The notes beneath the pieces were generated by a model. The model was not told the DNA's origin, made no database searches, and saw nothing but the letters and a program-made list of their open reading frames with translations. Of a stretch of DNA of 39,164 nt, positions 17,047-25,221 are shown piece by piece. Position 1 is the first letter of the stretch. Each line of letters begins with the position of its first letter. Origin of the DNA: RGIG2707 sp045600065. GTDB lineage: Bacteria > Bacillota > Clostridia > Peptostreptococcales > Anaerovoracaceae. The stretch spans positions 1 to 39,164 of the forward strand of contig JAZRXE010000065.1 of assembly GCA_045600065.1 (NCBI GenBank), read 5' to 3'. A program made the translations under genes and the position numbers.

Positions 17047-18384
17047 ATGGAGTTCAGCAACAAAAAAATCGCAGAGCATCTGGCTGAGATGAGCAAATTC
17101 CCCACTGTATCCAGTGTCGATCCCGAAAAGACAAGAGTTCAGGACTTTTTGGATATGCACAAATATCTGGAAACCGCATTTCCTCTTATTCATGCCAATC
17201 TCGAAAAGGAAATTATGGGCAAATGCGCTCTGGTATTCCACTGGAAGGGCAGCGGAGCATCCGACAGACTGCCCATACTGCTTATCGCTCACCAGGACGT
17301 GGTTCCAGAAGGCGACTGGGCAAAGTGGAAATATCCTCCCTTCAGCGGCACCATAGACGAGGAAGGAGTGCTCTGGTCCAGAGGCTGCTCAGACTGCAAG
17401 AGCACCATGGTCTACGAGCTGGAGGCAGTTGAAGCTCTGCTCGGCGAAGGCTTTACTCCCGCTGTTGATGTATGGATGGCCTTTGGCTACAACGAAGAGA
17501 TCATGGGCGGCCCCGGAGCTGCATGCCAGATCATTTCCGATATTTTCAAGGAGAGAGGAATCGAATTCGGCATAGTTCTCGACGAAGGCGGCGGCGGTAA
17601 GAAGAATCCCGACGGCAGCTGGATGTCCAGCATCACCTTCGCAGAAAAAGGATATGCTGATTACGAGTTCTTTGTAGAACAGGGCGGCGGCCACGCTGCA
17701 ATGCCTCCCAAGCACAACGCTTTGGGCGTTCTGGGCAAGGCAATGTACGATCTGGAAGCCAATCCCATGGACTACTATCTGTCCGAGCCCATCGCAAAGA
17801 TGTGGAAGGCATTGGCACCCTATCAGGAAGAGCCTCTCAAGACATACTATGCAGACCCCGAAAAGTATTTCGATGAAATCTGCAAGCTGGCAGAGACCGT
17901 ACCCAGCATCAACTGCTTCGTAAGATCCACCACTACCCCGACCATGGCAACAGGCTCCGCGCAGGCAAACATTCTGCCCGAAAGAGCATCCATCATCACC
18001 AACAGCAGACTGCTGCCCGGTCAGACTCTGGAGGATCTCGAAGCACACTTCAGAAAGGTCCTTCCCGAAGAAGTACATTTCCAGCTCCTCAAGGGCCACA
18101 ATCCTCCCCGTCCCTCCAAGACAGAAGGCAATGAATACGAGCTGCTCGTAAAGCTGACTCAGGAGCTCTATCCCGGATGCACCGTGCTTCCCAGCGTATC
18201 CTACGGCGGCACAGACAGCCGTTTCTACTGCGACAACTGTCCCACCGAGGCTGTTTACAGATACACAGGCAGCCTTGCAAGCGACAAGAACGGCGGCGTT
18301 CACGCTGTAAACGAGAGAATAGACACCAATGTCCTCAAGTACGGCGCGACCTTCTTCGCCAGACTGATCCAGGAATACAAATAA
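17047..18384 (+). CDS. M20 family zinc metallopeptidase
   Basis: This is a 445-residue M20-family hydrolase (ArgE/DapE/carboxypeptidase-S/PM20D1 type) that cleaves amide bonds of peptides or N-acyl amino acids with two zinc ions. Visible ligands and catalytic residues are H82 and D84 in LIAHQDVVPEG, D116 in WSRGCSDCKS, E150-E151 in GYNEEIMGG, and the late histidine in NGGVHAVNERI. The dimerisation (lid) domain falls between about 195 and 310. An AGGAG site sits five bases before ATG 17047; the ATG at 17032 overlaps that site. It has its own promoter and terminator. The exact substrate is unknown. Confidence 0.88.
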   Translation: MEFSNKKIAEHLAEMSKFPTVSSVDPEKTRVQDFLDMHKYLETAFPLIHANLEKEIMGKCALVFHWKGSGASDRLPILLIAHQDVVPEGDWAKWKYPPFSGTIDEEGVLWSRGCSDCKSTMVYELEAVEALLGEGFTPAVDVWMAFGYNEEIMGGPGAACQIISDIFKERGIEFGIVLDEGGGGKKNPDGSWMSSITFAEKGYADYEFFVEQGGGHAAMPPKHNALGVLGKAMYDLEANPMDYYLSEPIAKMWKALAPYQEEPLKTYYADPEKYFDEICKLAETVPSINCFVRSTTTPTMATGSAQANILPERASIITNSRLLPGQTLEDLEAHFRKVLPEEVHFQLLKGHNPPRPSKTEGNEYELLVKLTQELYPGCTVLPSVSYGGTDSRFYCDNCPTEAVYRYTGSLASDKNGGVHAVNERIDTNVLKYGATFFARLIQEYK

Positions 18385-18447
18385 ATACATACACCGGACT
18401 GATGCATGGGCCCTTCTGTGCATCAACAGTCCCTAATGCACGGCAAA

Positions 18448-18479
18448 AACAGCCGGGACAAGGTACCCGGCTGTTTTTG
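18448..18479. terminator. Terminator of the M20 peptidase gene
   Basis: A perfect 10-bp stem AACAGCCGGG (18448-18457) with CCCGGCTGTT (18466-18475) is followed by TTTTGTTG. An A-run on the left side lets it work on the minus strand too. Confidence 0.85.
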
Positions 18480-18534
18480 TTGTCTGCGGCGATTTTCGGA
18501 ATTTAAAAACTCACTTTCTGATCTGTAAGCCGCA

Positions 18535-18558
18535 GAAAACCCCGCGCCGGACGCGGGG
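18535..18558 (-). terminator. Terminator of the D-2-hydroxyacid dehydrogenase gene
   Basis: CCCCGCG (18540-18546) pairs with CGCGGGG (18552-18558); on the minus strand the stem is followed by TTTTCT. It lies about 40 bases past the stop codon of the minus-strand gene and probably ends the whole eight-gene run. Confidence 0.75.
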
Positions 18559-18596
18559 CTCGAAACGCTCTCAATAATGCAGATAATTGTATCAGA

Positions 18597-19556
18597 TTAT
18601 CTGTTAACGATATCCATAGGCTTTCCGCTGATGAATGCCTCGATATGATCAATACACTGGGAAAACATACGGACCTTTGCCTCGGGGGTGCACCATGCAG
18701 TGTGCGGCGTGATATAGCAGTTGGGTGCGCCAAACAGAGGATTATCCATATTCACAGGCTCGGTCCGGGTAACATCCAGACCGGCGCCGCCCAGCTTTCC
18801 GCTGCGCAGGGCCTCTGCCAGATCCTCTTCCACGATAAGCTCTCCCCTTGCCACATTCAGAAGCAGGGCTCCGTCCTTCATCTTGGCTATAGTATCCTTG
18901 TTGATCACATTGCGGGTGGAATCCAGCAGCGGGCAGTGCAGAGAAATAACATCGGATTCTATTAGCAGTGTATCCAGATCCACATACTCCGCGATAGCGG
19001 CGCCTTCCTCGGTGGGGTAGCTGTCGCAGGCCAGCACTCTCATGCCCATGCCCTTTGCCATCCTGCCCAGGTTCTGACCTATGCGCCCGAAGCCGTAAAT
19101 GCCGCAGGTCTTGCCGTCCAGCTCGAAAAGCTGACGCTCAGTCGCAACATACTTCTTGGATGCTGCCCACTGTCCGCTTCTGACCTCTGCGTCCAGCACA
19201 GCCATGCGGTTGGTAAGCTCCATCAGCAGGGCCATGGCATGCTGGGCAACGGAATATGAGCCGTAGCGGGGATTGTTGGATACCAGTATGCCTCTTGCCT
19301 TTGCCGCCTCCAGATCAACGGTATTGTAGCCTGTGGAGCTCAGGGCTATGTACTTCAGATTGGGGCACTTGACCATCAGAGAAGCATCCATGCGGGCGGG
19401 GACTACTATGTCCGCATCGCCTATGCGTTCTGCCAGCTGATCCTCGGTAAGCCCCGTGGAATCATCGTATGCAGTCAGCTCCCCCAGGCCCTTGAGCCTT
19501 GTCCACTGATCCTCTATCTCCGCAAAATTTGCTGCGTTGAGCCATACAATTTTCAT
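18597..19556 (-). CDS. D-2-hydroxyacid dehydrogenase
   Basis: This 319-residue NAD-dependent dehydrogenase reduces 2-keto acids or oxidises D-2-hydroxy acids; glycerate/hydroxypyruvate is a common substrate in relatives. The nucleotide loop is GFGRIG at 155-160. The catalytic triad is R237 (NVARGELI), E266 (DVTRTEP) and H285 (ITPHTAW). ATG 19556 is chosen because GAGGAG lies eight bases upstream and the fold starts there; an open extension of 30 codons upstream looks like non-coding leader. It follows the acyltransferase gene by about 105 bases, so it may be the operon's last gene or have its own promoter. Confidence 0.9.
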   Translation of the reverse strand: MKIVWLNAANFAEIEDQWTRLKGLGELTAYDDSTGLTEDQLAERIGDADIVVPARMDASLMVKCPNLKYIALSSTGYNTVDLEAAKARGILVSNNPRYGSYSVAQHAMALLMELTNRMAVLDAEVRSGQWAASKKYVATERQLFELDGKTCGIYGFGRIGQNLGRMAKGMGMRVLACDSYPTEEGAAIAEYVDLDTLLIESDVISLHCPLLDSTRNVINKDTIAKMKDGALLLNVARGELIVEEDLAEALRSGKLGGAGLDVTRTEPVNMDNPLFGAPNCYITPHTAWCTPEAKVRMFSQCIDHIEAFISGKPMDIVNR

Positions 19557-19661
19557 GATCTTATCTCCTCGTTTTAAATTAAATATTCGCAAGGGTCCGC
19601 TACAGCGAACCCGCAGTCTTCCGATCGTCAGAAAAAAGCCGCGCATGTCTGGTATTTCCGG

Positions 19662-20996
19662 TTAAGCCTTGTCATCTGAAGCCTTGATAATCCTCAGCGG
19701 TCTGGTATTTGCCGGATGATCCGCGGGATAATCCTTCCAGGAGCCTCCAACCAGGCGGTGGTTTTCCTCGGTAGCCATCATCCACAGCATGGCAGAATCC
19801 CTTTCGGGGTAAAATTCTATGAACTCACCCTCCACAAAGGTATAAAACCGGCTGACATCTGTGCACATGCCGTAGGTTGGGAGCTGCTTTGCCTCCACAT
19901 CGAAGGCCCAGGGTCTGCCCTCCCTCGTGCCGCTGTAATGCAGGCCCTCCCTGTTGAGGGTAAGCCGTCCGGAGCCTACTATTTCGGAGGTTTTCTGGTC
20001 CTTAAGATACTCGTACTTGGGCAGTATTCCCAGCCGGACCTGTTCCTCCAGCTTAAAGCCCTCCTGCTCCACCATTTTGCGGACCTCCTTGCGCTCCAGA
20101 TCGAACCATACGCTGGGAGTCTCGGGATATATGCAGCTGTCATCCAGCGGATGCAAATCGTAATACTCGTCTATGGACACACCATTGCCGCAATGAGTGC
20201 ATTTGAGCACATCGCCGCTGCCGTCCATCTCCAGCATGCGTCCGCATTTAGGACACCAGAACAGCAGCTGATGAAGGTTCCTGGCCATGGAGCCCTTGCC
20301 CGCAAAGGCATAATGAGCCTTTTTGTTCCATTCGTAGTCGTCGTGCCACAGCACTCTGTCCATCTTCTCCTGTATCTCGTCTGCAGTCATTCGCTTAAGA
20401 TCCTCGGGAGTAAACAGCAGATTGACTGAAACATCAACATGACCGGGTCTGTCCTTGAGATCGTATTTGGTGCTGGTCAGGTATCCGCCGCTGATCTCGT
20501 TGTAGAATACAGGAACACCCAGCTTTTTTATCAGCTTGCCGCTGCCCACGGCACAGGGCTGGCTGTGTCCGGATATGGAGCTCATGCCCTCGGGCATTAT
20601 GATGATGCGTCCTCCCTTCTTTATCACCCTGATGATCTGGCGTATAGGATAATTGTGGGGCACAAAATTCTTCTTGGGAATGATATGCATCCTGCGCAGA
20701 AGAAAGGCCAGATGGCTGCGGAACAGCTCGTTGTAGCCCATTACGTAATTGAAGGTATCAGGATAAAAAGGCAGGCCGGTAAATTCGTAGTCCAGCCTGG
20801 AAGCGTGGTTTGCTATAAGCACATAGGGCGTATTTCTGTAAGGCGTCAGATCCACATTGTAGGTAAAATTAACACCGTACTTCTTGTAGAAAAGTATTTT
20901 CGACACCTTAGTCATAAAGCGGTAAGGCAAGGCGGGAACAGGGTCTATGGACCTGGATTCCAGCTTTTCCTGCAAGCTCATCTTTTCTTCGCTCAT
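19662..20996 (-). CDS. PlsC-like acyltransferase with C-terminal zinc ribbon
   Basis: This 444-residue protein starts with a lysophospholipid/1-acylglycerol-3-phosphate acyltransferase domain (about residues 45-200). The catalytic NHASRLD (H64, D69) is there, as are the MPEGMSS block at 134-140 and the IPKKNF motif. After this comes a part not typical of PlsC: a four-cysteine ribbon C248-x2-C251...C266-x2-C269, then about 170 residues rich in aromatic and charged residues. No clear transmembrane helix is visible. It starts with AAGGAG seven bases upstream and only 20 bases from the PfkB gene, so is probably cotranscribed. It may act in membrane phospholipid synthesis; the zinc domain's role is unknown. 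Confidence 0.85.
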   Translation of the reverse strand: MSEEKMSLQEKLESRSIDPVPALPYRFMTKVSKILFYKKYGVNFTYNVDLTPYRNTPYVLIANHASRLDYEFTGLPFYPDTFNYVMGYNELFRSHLAFLLRRMHIIPKKNFVPHNYPIRQIIRVIKKGGRIIIMPEGMSSISGHSQPCAVGSGKLIKKLGVPVFYNEISGGYLTSTKYDLKDRPGHVDVSVNLLFTPEDLKRMTADEIQEKMDRVLWHDDYEWNKKAHYAFAGKGSMARNLHQLLFWCPKCGRMLEMDGSGDVLKCTHCGNGVSIDEYYDLHPLDDSCIYPETPSVWFDLERKEVRKMVEQEGFKLEEQVRLGILPKYEYLKDQKTSEIVGSGRLTLNREGLHYSGTREGRPWAFDVEAKQLPTYGMCTDVSRFYTFVEGEFIEFYPERDSAMLWMMATEENHRLVGGSWKDYPADHPANTRPLRIIKASDDKA

Positions 20997-21016
20997 GAAA
21001 AATCTCCTTTGGGATA

Positions 21017-21943
21017 TCAGTTCAGCCTTGCCAGAACCTGAGAAAGCTCCGGTATGCTGGGGATTCCGCCGCTCTTTTCGGTGGAAAGACTGGCAGCTGT
21101 AACGGCAAAGCGTCCTATGTGCAGAAGCTCATCCTCGCTGAGCTCTGCCGGAGCCTTGCCAAGCTGAAGCAAAGCATGCATTACGGCGCCGCCGAAAATA
21201 TCTCCGGCGCCCGTGGTATCCTTGACATTTACCTCGGGAGAAGGAACTGAGACCTCTGCACGGGCGTTTTTGAGCACCGCTCCTTCCGACCCCCTGGTGA
21301 GCATTACAAGCTGCACCGGATGCGCTGCCAGAATGCGTTCCGGGCTGCCAAGCTCAAGGAACTCCATTTCTTCCTCGGAAAGCTTGAGTATATCCGCATG
21401 ATCACAGCCCCACAAAAGCTCCCGCTTTGCGTCGGCGAGATCCTTCCACAGCGGGGTTCTCAGATTGGGATCGAAGCTGACAAGCTTGCCCTGCTCCCTG
21501 GCAAGGGCAACGGTTCTGTACACAGCGTCCCTGCAGGGATCGTCAGTAAGACTCAGGCTGCCGCAAAAATGCAGCAGACGGCAGTTCTTTACGAGCTCGC
21601 AGTCTACTTCCTCGAAGCGGAGAAGCTGGTCTGCTCCGGGCTTGCGGGCAAAGCTGAAGCTGCGGTCGCCTGAGGCGTCCACTGTCACAAATGCCAGTGT
21701 GGTAAAGCATTCAGCATCTGTCTTAAGGCCGCTGATATCCACATTCTCTCTGACCATGGTATCCGCCAGCATGTGTCCGAAGGCATCATCTCCCACCTTG
21801 CCTATAAAGGCGCAGGAGCAGCCGAAGCGGCTGGCAGCCGCAAGAAAATTGCAGGGAGCCCCGCCGGGGTTGGGCATCATCGCCCCTCCTTCAAGAGGTG
21901 AGAAATCTATCAAAAGCTCGCCTATGGCGACTATATCTGCCAT
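21017..21943 (-). CDS. PfkB family carbohydrate kinase (fructokinase-like)
   Basis: This 308-residue ribokinase-fold kinase has GELLIDFSP at the start, the sugar-binding GGAPCNFLAAASRFG at 27-41, and the ATP/catalytic signature DTTGAGDIF at 242-250 with D248 as base. The motif NPGGAPCN is usual in fructokinases of the ScrK type. It is separated by one base from the upstream isomerase gene and belongs to the transporter operon. With that isomerase, a route from mannose or lyxose to a ketose, then to a ketose phosphate, is plausible. The substrate is inferred, not proven. Confidence 0.88.
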   Translation of the reverse strand: MADIVAIGELLIDFSPLEGGAMMPNPGGAPCNFLAAASRFGCSCAFIGKVGDDAFGHMLADTMVRENVDISGLKTDAECFTTLAFVTVDASGDRSFSFARKPGADQLLRFEEVDCELVKNCRLLHFCGSLSLTDDPCRDAVYRTVALAREQGKLVSFDPNLRTPLWKDLADAKRELLWGCDHADILKLSEEEMEFLELGSPERILAAHPVQLVMLTRGSEGAVLKNARAEVSVPSPEVNVKDTTGAGDIFGGAVMHALLQLGKAPAELSEDELLHIGRFAVTAASLSTEKSGGIPSIPELSQVLARLN

Positions 21944-21944
21944 T

Positions 21945-22634
21945 TTAGTCCTCCGCCTTGGGATATTCGTTGCAAAGCAGTCTGTAGGGAGCCTCGTCCT
22001 CCTCTATGGTGGGGAAGCGGCCTACAGGCTCGAAGAAACGGTTGTCTGTATTGTCATCGTTGCACTGTGAAACCTCGCCCAGAAGCACGCTTCCTGTGCC
22101 GGGCATAACGCTGAAATCGTGATACATGCCCTGCTGAATGGAAATGCTCATGCCGGGGTGCAGTTCAACCTGAGTACCGGGAGCCACTACGATCTCCCTG
22201 CCATCCATGTGCACATGTACGGGATTCACGGTATCAAGCTGCTCGTCAGCCGTGGAATTGTATACCTTGATCAGCACCACGCCGCCTCCGCGGTTGATGA
22301 TATCCTCCATCTTGTACCAGTGGAAATGCATTGGTGAATACTGACTTTCCTTGATGAACAGCAGCTTTTCGGCATAGGGCTTCTTATATTTTTCCGGCAT
22401 GGCCTGATTGCCGTTGCGCAGGGTGATCAGAGAAAAGCCTACCTTCTCGAAATCGCCGAGGCCGTAGTCGGTGATGTCCCAGCCCAGCATGTTTTCGCGT
22501 ATCTCGTCGTATTCGTGACCCTTAGTCTTCCATTCTTCGGGTGTGAAGCCGCAGAACGGCGGCAGAGCAAAACGGTATTCGCTTATGAATGCCTCCATTT
22601 CCTTAAGAGCCTTGTTTATCTCACTTCTCTTCAT
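21945..22634 (-). CDS. D-lyxose/D-mannose-type sugar isomerase (cupin)
   Basis: This 229-residue cupin matches the D-lyxose ketol-isomerase family, whose members also act on D-mannose. Metal ligands can be seen as H103 and H105 in PMHFHWYKMED, E110 in the same block, and H172 in GMYHDF. The segment GWDITDYGLGDFEKVGFSLITLRNG is typical of the family. Its ATGA start overlaps the stop of the ROK-like gene by four bases, a sign of translational coupling. With the PfkB kinase next door it implies conversion of an aldose to a ketose followed by phosphorylation. Confidence 0.85.
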   Translation of the reverse strand: MKRSEINKALKEMEAFISEYRFALPPFCGFTPEEWKTKGHEYDEIRENMLGWDITDYGLGDFEKVGFSLITLRNGNQAMPEKYKKPYAEKLLFIKESQYSPMHFHWYKMEDIINRGGGVVLIKVYNSTADEQLDTVNPVHVHMDGREIVVAPGTQVELHPGMSISIQQGMYHDFSVMPGTGSVLLGEVSQCNDDNTDNRFFEPVGRFPTIEEDEAPYRLLCNEYPKAED

Positions 22635-24220
22635 TTTGCCACCTCCATGGCTGCATAATATACCGCTCCGGCGGCCTGGCCGAACTGCGCTACTGTGCCG
22701 TCGGTGCGCATCGCAAGCTCCCTCATTACAGGGCTTGCGGAAATATCCTCATCTGCAGGAATCAATACTATATCGGGAGCCGTCTGCAGGCAGCCCTCCC
22801 TGAGCAGCTCAAATACCGCTCCGACCTTTACAAATCGCCCGAATATGAGCCTCTCCCGGCTTCCGGGAGCTATTATATGGTCGATTTCCCTCTCCATATA
22901 GCCCAGATCTCTGCCTATCTGGCGGAATATGTCAGCGCAGAAGGCATCGCCGGAGGCCGCAAGCTCCATAAGCCTTGCCAGGCAGGGCTTGCGCATATCG
23001 GGAGAGCTGATGATCTTCAATACACCGCCCTCTTCATTTACAAAGCCCTCAAGAAGCCCCGGATCCTGCGAAGCACCGGCCCTGAAGGCAGCAGACTGCC
23101 CCAGCATCCTTCTGGCATCTGCCAGGCCGGAGTTCTCATTGAGAGAGCTTCTTATATCCTCTGCCGGATAGCTGCGCCTGTCGCGGCAGCCCAGATCCAG
23201 TATAAGGTCGTAAAACTCCGTGGGGCAGCCGGGCACCGAGCCGTCGGATCTCAGCCAGCCGAAGCCCATGTCAGTGCCCAGAGTATGGGCTATGGTATCC
23301 GAAGCCGGAGCCTTCCCGCTGAAGCAAAGCTCCGCAGCAGATGTAAAGGCAGCCATGTGGCCGTCGTTTATTATCCTGACAGCGGCACCGGGCCTGCAGT
23401 ATTCAAGGCAAAGCTCCTTAAGAGCCGAAAGCTTTGCAAATTCACCGTCAAAGCCCTCTCCGAAGGCCAGCCTGAGACCTCTGGTCTTGGGCGTTTCGCC
23501 TCCGGCTATCATATCTCCGGAGCAAACATCGGGAAAGCTGATGCCTATCCCATCCAGAAGCCTGCCCCTTGCGCAGTCCTTTATGAGCTGCAGAACGGGC
23601 CCACTGATAAGCTCAGCTCTCGGGCTGTGCTCGGGATCCCAGTCATACTCCCGCAGCATTTCTATGTGTCCGCCGCTGTATAAAATCAGCTTGATATCAG
23701 ATCCCCCGATATCAAGACCCAGCCACAGGCCCTCAGAGGCCTTTTCCGCAGCCTTAAATATCTTTTCCGATATATCAGCCGCAAGCGGGTCTTTGCGCCC
23801 CTCAAGGGCTATTAAGCCCTCTGCACTCACACTGATACGGGGTGCGTCCAGGCCCTTGAGCCTGCCTATGCGTCCCGATATGCGCAGCACCTTCGAATAG
23901 CCGGGATGGTTTTCAAAATACCCTGAAAGCTCCTTAAGGTGGGCCATCAGTTCTTCCGAGGCTCCGGGGGCATAAATGCATACATCCTCCGCACCGAGCA
24001 CTGAGACCGTATTGAAAAGCTCGCCCAGGATGTATTCGTCTCTGAGCTGTTTTCCCATGCAGCTTTCCGCATCCGGAAGACCCAGAACAAAACGGTGCTC
24101 CTCGCCCTCACAGCTGACTATGCGTATGATCAGCTTCTGCTCCGCATGGGCACAGGCTTCCCTGACATCGGAAATATAAATATGATCGTTAGGATCGAGT
24201 CTGTCAAAAATCGAAATCAT
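22631..24220 (-). CDS. ROK-like actin-fold protein with N-terminal extension
   Basis: This is a 529-residue protein with a sugar-kinase/actin ATPase fold. The phosphate-binding DIGGSDIK is at 170-177, far downstream of the usual position near residue 8 in ROK kinases, after an unrecognised N-terminal stretch of about 165 residues. Other family blocks are GIGISFPD, IINDGHMAAF and HTLGTDMGFGWL. The zinc motif of ROK proteins (CxCGxxGC) is absent. It lies between the transporter ATPase (TAATG overlap) and the isomerase (ATGA overlap), both tight couplings. A sugar kinase or sugar-sensing role is inferred; the extension gives no clue. Confidence 0.7.
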   Translation of the reverse strand: MISIFDRLDPNDHIYISDVREACAHAEQKLIIRIVSCEGEEHRFVLGLPDAESCMGKQLRDEYILGELFNTVSVLGAEDVCIYAPGASEELMAHLKELSGYFENHPGYSKVLRISGRIGRLKGLDAPRISVSAEGLIALEGRKDPLAADISEKIFKAAEKASEGLWLGLDIGGSDIKLILYSGGHIEMLREYDWDPEHSPRAELISGPVLQLIKDCARGRLLDGIGISFPDVCSGDMIAGGETPKTRGLRLAFGEGFDGEFAKLSALKELCLEYCRPGAAVRIINDGHMAAFTSAAELCFSGKAPASDTIAHTLGTDMGFGWLRSDGSVPGCPTEFYDLILDLGCRDRRSYPAEDIRSSLNENSGLADARRMLGQSAAFRAGASQDPGLLEGFVNEEGGVLKIISSPDMRKPCLARLMELAASGDAFCADIFRQIGRDLGYMEREIDHIIAPGSRERLIFGRFVKVGAVFELLREGCLQTAPDIVLIPADEDISASPVMRELAMRTDGTVAQFGQAAGAVYYAAMEVAK

Positions 24221-25221
24221 TAAAGCAGATGCACTTCCTCAGGTCTGAATACAAGACTGCAGCTTTCACCCGCCCTGTAGATCTTCTTGTTCTTGGGATT
24301 GTAGTCACAGAGCCTCACCAGCTTGTCGCCAAGCATCACATGATAATTCTGGTAGGCACCCATAAAGGTGGAGAGCACGACCTTTACAGGCAGGCCGCCC
24401 TCATCAGCCAGATGTCCGCTTTCAGGCCTGAGCACTATGGTGCGCCCGGGCTGGTCGAGGCAGGCTCCGTCCAGGAAGTTTGCCTCGCCGATAAAATCCG
24501 CCACGAATTCATTCTTGGGATGATAATAGATCTCTTCCGGGGGGCCCATCTGCTCCACCAGACCGTTGCTCATGATGATGATGTTGTCCGACAGTGCCAT
24601 AGCCTCTGACTGATCGTGGGTTACGTAAATGGCTGTAATGCCGACCTCCTGCTGAATGCGCCTTATTTCGGTCCTCATGGACACTCTCAGCTTGGCGTCC
24701 AGATTTGACAGAGGCTCATCGAAAAGCAGCACCGAGGGTTCTATTACAAGGGCTCTTGCCAGGGCGACTCTCTGCTGCTGGCCGCCGGAAAGCTGGTTGG
24801 TCATGCGGCCGTCCATGCCTGAAAGCTCCACCAGCTCCAGAATGCTCATGACTCTGGCTTTTATCTCATCCTCGGGAACCTTACGAAGCTTAAGGCCGTA
24901 TGCCACATTGTCGAACACATTGTAATGAGGCAGCAGCGCATAGCTCTGGAACACCATGGCTGTATCTCTCTTGTTGGGGGTAAGCTCGTTGATGGGCTCG
25001 TCGCCAAGATAGATCTCGCCCTCGTCCGGACTTTCAAAGCCTGCTATCATTCGCAGGGTCGTGGTCTTTCCGCAGCCGCTGGGGCCAAGCAGGGTCACGA
25101 AGCTTCCCGGTTCTATGGTCAGATTGGTATCCTTTACCGCGTAGAACTCCTTTCCGGTTTTGGGGTCGTTGTATATCTTGGAAATGTGCTCAAGACGCAC
25201 ACCCTTTTTGATCTTTTCCAT
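24220..25221 (-). CDS. ABC transporter ATP-binding protein (FbpC/PotA type)
   Basis: This 333-residue ATPase powers import by the adjacent permease. Walker A is GPSGCGKTT (residues about 46-54), the Q-loop FQSYALLPH, the signature LSGGQQQRVALARAL, Walker B LLFDEPLSNLD and the switch histidine THDQSEAM. The C-terminal part (from about 240) is a TOBE regulatory domain ending FRPEEVHLL. The stop overlaps the next start by one base (TAATG), and the preceding permease ends at the base before its start codon. It belongs to the group usually labelled iron(III) or spermidine/putrescine, but the sugar-enzyme neighbours argue otherwise. Confidence 0.9.
   Translation of the reverse strand: MEKIKKGVRLEHISKIYNDPKTGKEFYAVKDTNLTIEPGSFVTLLGPSGCGKTTTLRMIAGFESPDEGEIYLGDEPINELTPNKRDTAMVFQSYALLPHYNVFDNVAYGLKLRKVPEDEIKARVMSILELVELSGMDGRMTNQLSGGQQQRVALARALVIEPSVLLFDEPLSNLDAKLRVSMRTEIRRIQQEVGITAIYVTHDQSEAMALSDNIIIMSNGLVEQMGPPEEIYYHPKNEFVADFIGEANFLDGACLDQPGRTIVLRPESGHLADEGGLPVKVVLSTFMGAYQNYHVMLGDKLVRLCDYNPKNKKIYRAGESCSLVFRPEEVHLL

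Noticed and set aside
17389..18426. 345-codon frame opposite the M20 peptidase
   Set aside because: Antisense of the zinc-site motifs; no family likeness.
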